Made by a program: the position numbers and the translations under genes. This document shows, in pieces, positions 7,825 through 14,563 of a DNA stretch of 64,000 nt. The notes below the pieces were generated by a model. That model made no database searches and was not told the origin of the DNA. It was given only the letters and a program-made list of their open reading frames with translations. The stretch lies in NCBI GenBank assembly GCA_016215115.1, contig JACRLN010000012.1:62001-126000 (forward strand). Direction: 5' to 3'. Source of the DNA: Nitrospirota bacterium (GTDB taxonomy: Bacteria; Nitrospirota; Thermodesulfovibrionia; UBA6902). Position 1 is the first letter of the stretch. The number at the start of each line of letters is the position of its first letter.

Positions 7825-9636
7825 TTATCCCTGGATACAGTCGAAGTGTCTGATGTTGCCGTCATAATCGCCTGATATTATTTCAATTATTCCGTTATTC
7901 ATGATCAGGAAGGGAGAACTGTGGTTTTGCATTCTGATCTCATGGAGAAAATCTCTTTCAAGAAAAACAAGGTTATTGAGATCAATGGAAGATTTGTCCC
8001 CCTCATGCAATTGCGCGATATATGTTCTTATCTTCCCGTCCTCCTGGCCGACAAAAAGATAAAGAGTGTTTTTATCCCTGATAACAGCCGGTGTTGAAAA
8101 ACCTTTGACCTGTATATTATCGAACAGCCCTGTAAGCGGTTCCCATACAGGCAGACCGTCAATTATTTCTTTAATTTTATATACATAAATTTTTCCGTCA
8201 TCGGCGCCTGTGAGAAGCTCCCATTTCCCGTCATTATCAATATCATAAATGGCTGGGGTGCTGTGATATTTTTTCCGCAAACCTTTAAAAAATTTTTTTT
8301 CTTCCCTCCATGAAGGTATATCTGCCGAACCGTAGTTAATAAATGCCTTTATATCGCCGTTGCTTTCTCCGGTAATAAGGAGGTCCTTACCGTTCCAATC
8401 CGTAAAAACTCCGCGTGAAAATCCCGATACCTTTATATTACCAAGATATCCTTTTCTCTCTTTCCAGGGCAGTTGCCCGGGTTCATTTCTAAACTCATAA
8501 AGCCTTAATTTGCCATCCATATTTCCGACAACCATATAAAGCCTGTTTCCAATAAAAGACATTGTCGGGGCGCAGGCAGGACCTGCAAATATCCTGTTGT
8601 TGAATAATTCCTGGTTTTTTTCCCAAATGGTGAAATCTTTCTTCTTGTTTTCATAATATGTAAGGACGCCGTCTCCGTCAGCCAGTACAAGGTCGAAACG
8701 GGTCTTGTCGAGAAGATTAGTAAAGGCCGGAGATAAAAACCTCTTTGCAGACAGATCAGCCGTTATATTTTTTGCTGAAATCTTATTATTCCCTTTTTCT
8801 AATTCAAACATGTAAAGCTTTCCCAATGAAGTTCCTATTGTCAGAATAACCTTGTCTTTCAATTTTAAAGCAGAAGGAACAGCATACTTATCAAAGGACT
8901 TTTTAAGCAGAATAGACTTGTCACGTACAAACCTGATGTTCTTACCGGTCGAAATATTTTTAAAAAAGAATATCTCCCCTTCGGAGTTGCCTGCTATTAT
9001 GTCGGGGATTCCGTCAAAATTGTAATCAACTATTGTTACAGCTGCGTCATTCCCGATTTTTATATCCGTCCCCTCAAGCTTCACCCATTTTGGAGCATCC
9101 ATTGAACCGGAATTTTTAAAAAACAAAAGCCTGCCGGAATCAGATGAAAAACCGCCGGTGCCGACAACGATTTCCACCTTTCCATCCCTGTCAATATCAC
9201 CAACCGCAGGATCTGAAAAGGCGCCTGTGCTGATGCCGTCGAAATATCCTTCTACAGGCTTCCAGTAACGTACTTGGGCATCTCCCGAATTCTGGTATAA
9301 ATAAAGCAACCCGTTTTTACCGCCAACTATCATATCTGCCAAGCCGTCGCCGTTCATATCAAAAAACGCGGGCTTGATAAAAGGAATAACCTTCATACCG
9401 CTTATATTGAAATTTGTGTCCGTATTCTCCTCACAGCGCATTGTGCGGATTTTGTCGGACTTTTTATCTTCTTGCGCTATTTCTTCTTTTTTAGGTGATC
9501 CCGTCTTTTTTTCAGCTTCCGTTTCCTTTTTAACAGGAACTGAAACCGTGGGTCTTTCTTTTTGTACGGCACATGAGGCGATAAAGACAGCGGCGAGAAG
9601 AAAGATGAAATGCTTATATTCTGAAATCTTCAACAT
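7825..9636 (-). CDS. FG-GAP/VCBS-repeat lipoprotein
   Basis: A 603-residue protein with a lipoprotein signal peptide (hydrophobic core FIFLLAAVFIA, lipobox IASC, lipidated Cys22), a Lys/Glu-rich linker to about residue 65, then repeated beta-propeller blades. Blade motifs include DMNGDGLADMIVGG, DIDRDGKVEIVVGT, DYNFDGIPDIIAGN and DIDNDGKWELLTGADDG, which look like FG-GAP/VCBS calcium-binding loops. Such proteins are usually at the cell surface and bind ligands or partners; no enzyme motif is visible. It lies just beyond the terminator of the OmpA-like gene, so it is probably transcribed separately. Confidence 0.82.
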   Translation of the reverse strand: MLKISEYKHFIFLLAAVFIASCAVQKERPTVSVPVKKETEAEKKTGSPKKEEIAQEDKKSDKIRTMRCEENTDTNFNISGMKVIPFIKPAFFDMNGDGLADMIVGGKNGLLYLYQNSGDAQVRYWKPVEGYFDGISTGAFSDPAVGDIDRDGKVEIVVGTGGFSSDSGRLLFFKNSGSMDAPKWVKLEGTDIKIGNDAAVTIVDYNFDGIPDIIAGNSEGEIFFFKNISTGKNIRFVRDKSILLKKSFDKYAVPSALKLKDKVILTIGTSLGKLYMFELEKGNNKISAKNITADLSAKRFLSPAFTNLLDKTRFDLVLADGDGVLTYYENKKKDFTIWEKNQELFNNRIFAGPACAPTMSFIGNRLYMVVGNMDGKLRLYEFRNEPGQLPWKERKGYLGNIKVSGFSRGVFTDWNGKDLLITGESNGDIKAFINYGSADIPSWREEKKFFKGLRKKYHSTPAIYDIDNDGKWELLTGADDGKIYVYKIKEIIDGLPVWEPLTGLFDNIQVKGFSTPAVIRDKNTLYLFVGQEDGKIRTYIAQLHEGDKSSIDLNNLVFLERDFLHEIRMQNHSSPFLIMNNGIIEIISGDYDGNIRHFDCIQG

Positions 9637-9639
9637 GTT

Positions 9640-9686
9640 AATAAAAAGATACGGCAGAAGTTGAAACTTTCTTCAACTTCTGCCGT
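9640..9686 (-). terminator. Rho-independent terminator of the OmpA-like gene
   Basis: A perfect 15-bp stem (ACGGCAGAAGTTGAA at 9651-9665 paired with 9672-9686) closes a six-base loop. On the minus strand it is followed by ATCTTTTTATT. It sits 45 bases beyond the stop of the OmpA gene and immediately before the start of the lipoprotein gene. Confidence 0.92.
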
Positions 9687-9731
9687 TAGATCCGTCAATT
9701 AAAATTTACAAAGCACTTCTCTATTATACGC

Positions 9732-10790
9732 TTAATTCGTAATTACAACAAAGTGTACCCTTCTGTTGGTCTTAGCCTCTGTTGAGTTTTTGTTCTTTGG
9801 TGTAGGGATTTCAGGCATGGCCAGCCTCGTTTCACCATAAGCGATTGTGGTCATGCTATCTGGAGATATGCCCCCTTCCTTCATCAGATACTCCTTAACG
9901 GCATTTGCCCTTCTTTCGCTCAATCTGAGGTTGTAATCATCCTGCCCGTGTGCACAGGTATGCCCTTCTATACGGACTTTGATCCCGGGATTTTCTTTCA
10001 TGGACTGTATATTCTTTTTCAGTATTCCCTTCGCTTCCTCTGTTAGAGTCGCCTTATCAAAATCAAAATGAATATCCTCAAGTACAACAACCTTCGTCTC
10101 CTTTACAGGCGGCGGCGGTGGTGGTGCAACAGGTGCAGGAGGCGGTGGTGGTGCAACAGGTGCAGGAGGCGGCGGTGGTGGTGCAACAGGTTCCGGGGCT
10201 TTAGGCTGAGGAGCAACCGGTTCTGGTGCAGGCGCCGGAACTGCCTTTTTCTCCCCTCCGAATAAAAATGTAAGCCCTACTGTATAAATTACATTATATT
10301 TTGGATCATCTGTAATAATATGCCTGATGTCACCGCGAATTGCTAAATTCTCTGTTAAAAAATACTTGATGCCGGCTCCGTAATTAAATAAAGGGTCCGA
10401 CCCTCTTTCATCAGTATCACCAGAAATTCTGACTGCTCCCACACCTGCAGAAAGATAGGGAACCAGTTTTTTCTCAGGCATAAAATGATAGATAGCATCC
10501 AGCCGGTAAAGATATGCCTTTACATCTTCTCCGTCTGAAGAGTCTGCATTTGAATCTGTATCAACATAATTAAAATTACCTTCAACTCCCCAATTTTCAG
10601 TAAAATTATAACCCAATCCTATTCCATAAGTTATGTCATTCTCAATATGCTGACCTCCCTGAAAAACATAACCTCCTATGTTAGGATTGAGGGAAACCGA
10701 TCCTTGCCTGATCTGGCTCATTCCGTTTACTGCAAAAAAAGTCAGCAAGAATACCATTGCTAAAGCACCGCACTTCATAATACTTTTCAT
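9732..10790 (-). CDS. OmpA family outer-membrane protein with Pro-rich linker
   Basis: From the chosen start the protein has 352 residues. It has a signal peptide (KSIMKCGALAMVFLLTFFAVNGMSQ), an eight-stranded OmpA-like barrel (about 25-180, with LGYNFTENWGVEGNFNY and PYLSAGVGAV), and a linker of repeated PAPVAPPPPP. The C-terminal OmpA domain contains IHFDFDKATLTEEAKGIL and RIEGHTCAHGQDDYNLRLSERRANAV, which binds peptidoglycan. It probably links the outer membrane to murein. The start at 10790 was preferred over one 30 codons upstream because AAAGGA lies eight bases before this ATG and it puts the signal peptide at the N-terminus. Confidence 0.9.
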   Translation of the reverse strand: MKSIMKCGALAMVFLLTFFAVNGMSQIRQGSVSLNPNIGGYVFQGGQHIENDITYGIGLGYNFTENWGVEGNFNYVDTDSNADSSDGEDVKAYLYRLDAIYHFMPEKKLVPYLSAGVGAVRISGDTDERGSDPLFNYGAGIKYFLTENLAIRGDIRHIITDDPKYNVIYTVGLTFLFGGEKKAVPAPAPEPVAPQPKAPEPVAPPPPPPAPVAPPPPPAPVAPPPPPPVKETKVVVLEDIHFDFDKATLTEEAKGILKKNIQSMKENPGIKVRIEGHTCAHGQDDYNLRLSERRANAVKEYLMKEGGISPDSMTTIAYGETRLAMPEIPTPKNKNSTEAKTNRRVHFVVITN

Positions 10791-11105
10791 GTAAATTTTC
10801 CTTTCTTTTTTTATGATCTCAACACATGGTTGCTGTTTAAAGATTTCTTTCGTACTACTATAAAAAAATACTGCATACAAATTCAGTCGTTATAGTTATT
10901 TCTTGAATGGCTTCTTTAAAGTTCTTTAACCCTTGACAATAATTTAAGAAGCTTTTTTAAATGTACTTCAGTTAAGATTTTCCTGAAAATTATTAGATTG
11001 CTTATATCTTTTATCATAAAAAAATATCTTTGTCAAAAAAAACTCAGAATATATTATTCTCATTTACAAGCTATAATATGGGTACTTATAGTATTGGAAG
11101 GAACC

Positions 11106-11855
11106 ATGAATCCTCTCGATGTTTATAAAAAACTCCCCCGCAAGAACTGCGGAAAATGTTCTGCGGGAACCTGCATGGCTTTCGCAGTTCAATTTTTGAG
11201 GAAGATGATTTTAACATCTGAATGCACTGAACTCGATGAGCAGGGTAAGCAGGAAATCGATGTCATGCTGTCTGACACCGGCGACTGGATGGAAAGACGG
11301 CTTCAGGAGCTTTTCAATGAGATATCACGGATAAATTTTTCGAATGTTGCAGAGGGCCTCGGGGCAGTTGCTGAAGGTGATTTTCTGAAAATCCGGTACA
11401 TGGGAAAAGATGTAGTCGTCACCCCTTCAGAGTTTAAGGAAGAATTAACTATTTGGGACAAGCTCCTCATTCTTATGTATATAAAAAATGCGGGGAGTAG
11501 TCTCCTTTCAGGCAAGTGGGTTGCGTTCAGAGATTTGAAAGACGGATTAATCCGTGCGGAAAGTTTTCACGAAGCGTGTGAACTGTCTCTTGCAAGGATG
11601 TTCGGTAATAATCCGGATGGCTTTCTTCAGAAATTGACCGTATTGGGAGCACAGGATATATCAGGTTTTTCAGCTAAACACAGCCTCGTAGTTTATCCCC
11701 TGCCTAAAATCCCCTTTCTTGTCCTTCTCTGGCCGGGGGATGAGGAGTTTGAACCTGACTGCAAGATACTCTTTGATTCTACAGTGACGGAGTTTCTTGA
11801 CGTTGAGGCGCTGCTTTATTTGGGAATGGCACTGGTCAGGGCACTGAAGATCTGA
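11106..11855 (+). CDS. Fe-S and DUF3786 domain protein
   Basis: A 249-residue protein with an N-terminal cysteine motif NCGKCSAGTCMAF: Cys15, Cys18, Cys23 and Cys40 form the CxxCx4Cx16C arrangement seen in the 4Fe-4S domain of corrinoid Fe-S proteins and related redox proteins. The rest (about 60-249) matches the shape of DUF3786, with LLSGKWVAFRDLKDGLIRAESFHE, YPLPKIPFLVLLWPGDEEFEPDCKILFD and a final FLDVEALLYLGMALVRAL. The family is often found near CO dehydrogenase or corrinoid metabolism in anaerobes, but no such gene is in this window. The start at 11106 follows GGAAGGA by six bases. Confidence 0.85.
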   Translation: MNPLDVYKKLPRKNCGKCSAGTCMAFAVQFLRKMILTSECTELDEQGKQEIDVMLSDTGDWMERRLQELFNEISRINFSNVAEGLGAVAEGDFLKIRYMGKDVVVTPSEFKEELTIWDKLLILMYIKNAGSSLLSGKWVAFRDLKDGLIRAESFHEACELSLARMFGNNPDGFLQKLTVLGAQDISGFSAKHSLVVYPLPKIPFLVLLWPGDEEFEPDCKILFDSTVTEFLDVEALLYLGMALVRALKI

Positions 11856-11877
11856 CTAAAGAAAAATCGGCGCATAC

Positions 11878-13203
11878 TTACCTTTCCAATTTTTTCTGAA
11901 TGTCAGCAACAGGGGTGAAGATGAACTTCTTGCCCTCTTTTCGCATCTCAAGTAGTCCCATATCTCTCAGGCCGAGCAAATCCGTGCGCGCAGTCTGATA
12001 CGTCACACCATGAATGTTGGAGTGAGTCTCTATCGTAAAAAGCTCTTGAGGCTTTTCAATCGCATCGGCAAGCAGTGTGCGCTGCCTCAGGTTTAATCCC
12101 GGGTAACTCGCGGCAAAACGGAATGCATGTCTTTTTTCTTTCTGTTTTCTTTCAATGTATTCATTTAGTTTCTCTATCGCCTTATGTATTGCCTTGAGGT
12201 TATATACGATGAAGTATGTGGCGTCGTTATCATCGATTTCGGAATAAAGAAATGATCTGTAGTACTGGGTCCGCGCGCTAAGGATCGCGGTGGACACCGA
12301 AAGGTATTCGAAAAGCCAATAACGGTTCTTGAGCATGTACCAATAAAAGAGCGCCCTTGCAGTACGTCCATTGCCGTCCATGAAAGGATGCACATATGCA
12401 ACCCAGAAATGAAGCAGTATCCCCTTTACAATAGGATTGACAAATTCGTCCTCCCTGTCGCTGTTTGCATAATCGCAAAGCCCTTTCATCAGAGCGTGTA
12501 CAGCATCTGCCTTGGGCGGGACATGGAGAACTGTTTGCACGTCACTGTCAAAAACATGTATCTCTTCGTCATCAGGAGTTCTGAATCTGCCTGCCCATGA
12601 TGGGTCATCAAGAGTATTAACGGTCATGCCGGCGTGAATATTTTGTATCAGCTCTATCGAAAGCGGCTCGGCCAAATGCTTCTTTATCATCTGCATCGAC
12701 AGATAATTATTGTATATCATTTGCTCCGAGCGGTCCTTCGGTTTTCTGCCTGTCCTGAGCATTTCTTTAGCAACAACCCTTGTGGTGACCGCACCCTCGA
12801 TCTGACTTGAGGATATTGCCTCATCAACTAATGACCTGATTAAATATCTCCGCTTTTCGTCGGCATGCACCGATGGGTCATCTACAAGAATAGACCCGCC
12901 TGCCTGCTGGTCTATAAAATGACTTTCCCGAAGTATACAATCCGGAAGCCAGTAACCAAATGGATTCCCTTTTGAATCAGTAAGAGCTATATATCTTGTT
13001 TGAACAACTCTCGACAATTTAAGTATGACCCATGCCGCCTCGGTTGTTACACCTTCCGGCACAGGTTGGTGCTTCAGTTCATCCCAATACATATATTCGC
13101 TGTTTGCCTTTTTAACTAAATCCTTAGTCTTACGCGCCAGATCAGGAGTTATAGGTTGTTCTAATATTCCGTCACAAGATGGCGCCTTTTCCGGTATTTT
13201 CAA
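11878..13203 (-). CDS. Fic family AMPylase with C-terminal winged helix
   Basis: The 441-residue protein has a Fic core with catalytic HPFMDGNGRTAR (His272) and an N-terminal inhibitory motif SSSQIEGA (Ser132-xxx-Glu136-Gly137), so it is a class II, self-inhibited Fic protein that transfers AMP (or a related group) to a target protein. The C-terminal 80 residues (TLLADAIEKPQELFTIETHSN to the end) look like a winged helix with a beta-wing (GLLEMRKEGKKFIFTPV). Dense inverted TTAGTAG repeats lie just upstream, so the winged helix may bind its own promoter. The target is unknown. No separate antitoxin gene is next to it. Confidence 0.93.
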   Translation of the reverse strand: MKIPEKAPSCDGILEQPITPDLARKTKDLVKKANSEYMYWDELKHQPVPEGVTTEAAWVILKLSRVVQTRYIALTDSKGNPFGYWLPDCILRESHFIDQQAGGSILVDDPSVHADEKRRYLIRSLVDEAISSSQIEGAVTTRVVAKEMLRTGRKPKDRSEQMIYNNYLSMQMIKKHLAEPLSIELIQNIHAGMTVNTLDDPSWAGRFRTPDDEEIHVFDSDVQTVLHVPPKADAVHALMKGLCDYANSDREDEFVNPIVKGILLHFWVAYVHPFMDGNGRTARALFYWYMLKNRYWLFEYLSVSTAILSARTQYYRSFLYSEIDDNDATYFIVYNLKAIHKAIEKLNEYIERKQKEKRHAFRFAASYPGLNLRQRTLLADAIEKPQELFTIETHSNIHGVTYQTARTDLLGLRDMGLLEMRKEGKKFIFTPVADIQKKLER

Positions 13204-13217
13204 TGTGTTACCTCCAA

Positions 13218-13342
13218 ATACTAATTTGACATTAATTAGTAGAAAATTAGTAGTTATTCGTATAAATGTAACTACTAATAAATTTTATATTAGTAGTTAC
13301 ATTATGTCAAGCTCTTACTAATTTTACAATATTTAGTAGATT
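13218..13342. promoter_or_regulatory. Operator-like TTAGTAG palindromes upstream of fic
   Basis: A perfect 16-bp inverted repeat (AATGTAACTACTAATA at 13265-13280 and its complement at 13288-13303) with a seven-base AT spacer lies about 60 bases upstream of the fic start. More copies of the half-site TTAGTAG or its complement occur at about 13235, 13249, 13315 and 13330. This density is typical of an operator for a dimeric regulator. There is no T tract, so it is not a simple terminator. The remaining bases to 13496 show no gene. Confidence 0.65.
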
Positions 13343-13496
13343 GTGCTTTGGGGTTGTTGCTTTTTGATGTGCGTATCGCTTTGCTAAGCAGTCATTCTGT
13401 ACTTGAGGCGGAATACAGTCCTTTTGAACTTCCGCGCTTATGCTTTATTTGCCATTGACAACCGGAGGTCTTTAAGGATTCGGCAATATTATTATC

Positions 13497-13796
13497 TTAG
13501 CCATACGCAAAAAGATAAGCTCTGACACAAATAATCACATAATCCCCGATCAGATTATCGAGTTTAGTACCCAGTGGAACCGGATTTTTCTTTGAAAGGG
13601 TTTTGACTTGAATCAGAACCTTTCGTAATGCGTTCTGACTATACAATAGAATATCTATTCCCTTAGCATTTCTTGCAGTGGGCATCACATTCCATCCAAA
13701 CAAGGAAAGCTTGTAGCACACGTAGTAAAGACCAATATTGCCAATAGTCTGACTCGTTACAATATTCATAGGAAACTTAGTCCTCATTCTAGTCAT
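13497..13796 (-). CDS. PD-(D/E)XK-like protein, probably C-terminally truncated
   Basis: The open frame extends upstream to 13865, but conserved-looking sequence begins near FPMNIVTSQTIGNIGLYYVCYKLS; possible starts are ATGs at 13796, 13787 and 13769, the last with GAGG upstream. The core GIDILLYSQ followed by VLIQVKTLSKKNPVPLG has the D...QxK spacing of a restriction-nuclease-like fold and resembles short PD-(D/E)XK proteins that are usually 160 residues or longer. Here the frame stops soon after LIGDYVIIC, so the C-terminal helix region is missing. I treat it as a possible remnant. It stands alone between fic and an unrelated gene. Confidence 0.5.
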   Translation of the reverse strand: MTRMRTKFPMNIVTSQTIGNIGLYYVCYKLSLFGWNVMPTARNAKGIDILLYSQNALRKVLIQVKTLSKKNPVPLGTKLDNLIGDYVIICVRAYLFAYG

Positions 13797-13996
13797 TTTA
13801 TCTTTATGCCGAACAGATATTCGACGGAAAGATTGATATTGAATATGCCTCCTATTGCATAGCACAATATTGAAAAATATTTATATCGAAGAGCGTAAAA
13901 TAAGTTTACTTAAGGGCAGGAGAGAAAGGCAAGAATAAAATTAAATGATTTGGCATTACTTATGAACTACTTATTAATAGCATGAAGTATTTAAAG

Positions 13997-14542
13997 CTAT
14001 TCCTTCTTCGTCCCCACGAACATGTCTTTCTTGTCCCCGAAGAAGACATTAAATGTAGTGAGTGAGCCATAACAGCGTGATATGTATTGCTGGAGATTTA
14101 CCTTTTCACTATCTGTAAGTTTTTCAGAAGCATTAATATTCTGCTCAAGGACCCGGAGTTGATTGCGGACCATAATGATTTTATGGAAAAAGGTTTCGAT
14201 GGGTACAGACTTTTCCTGCATCCCTTCTTTACCGGGTTTCAGGACCAGCTCCCCCCCAATCCATTTATCAACTATGGCAGTTACACCTATTAACCCTTCT
14301 TCCAGTAAAACCTCGCGAATGGCGTCTTTTAATGCATTGATATCCATACCTTGCTCCTCTGTACATTGTTCCCGCTGTTGATCCGGCGGATCGGACAATT
14401 CGGTTTCCGCTTCTGTTTCCGTAAAATATTTCACGCCGGCCTTAATAAAGTTCACAACTAAACGCTCATTCTCTATATGAACTACTTTGCCGGTCCCGAA
14501 GATCTTATGATAGACAACTCTTCCGGTGTAAAACTCTTCCAT
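13997..14542 (-). CDS. Conserved-type hypothetical protein
   Basis: A 181-residue soluble protein. The N-terminal 45 residues (FYTGRVVYHKIFGTGKVVHIENERLVVNF) form a small SH3/Tudor-like beta module of the kind that begins with a GxVxHxxFGxG pattern, as in DUF3553 or CarD/UvrD tail modules. The rest is helical, with GGELVLKPGKEGMQEKS and VNLQQYISRCYGSLTTFNVFFG. I recognise it only as a type of protein seen in Geobacter-like bacteria; its function is unknown. It ends 22 bases upstream of nothing coding on its strand and begins just after the M1 peptidase fusion gene, with which it may be co-transcribed. Confidence 0.7.
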   Translation of the reverse strand: MEEFYTGRVVYHKIFGTGKVVHIENERLVVNFIKAGVKYFTETEAETELSDPPDQQREQCTEEQGMDINALKDAIREVLLEEGLIGVTAIVDKWIGGELVLKPGKEGMQEKSVPIETFFHKIIMVRNQLRVLEQNINASEKLTDSEKVNLQQYISRCYGSLTTFNVFFGDKKDMFVGTKKE

Positions 14543-14563
14543 AAAATTTTACTTCCTGCCTCT

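Noticed and set aside
10068-10265. Plus-strand frame rich in Trp and Arg
   Set aside because: It is antisense to the Pro-rich linker of the OmpA protein; the odd composition is a shadow of PPPPAPVAP codons.
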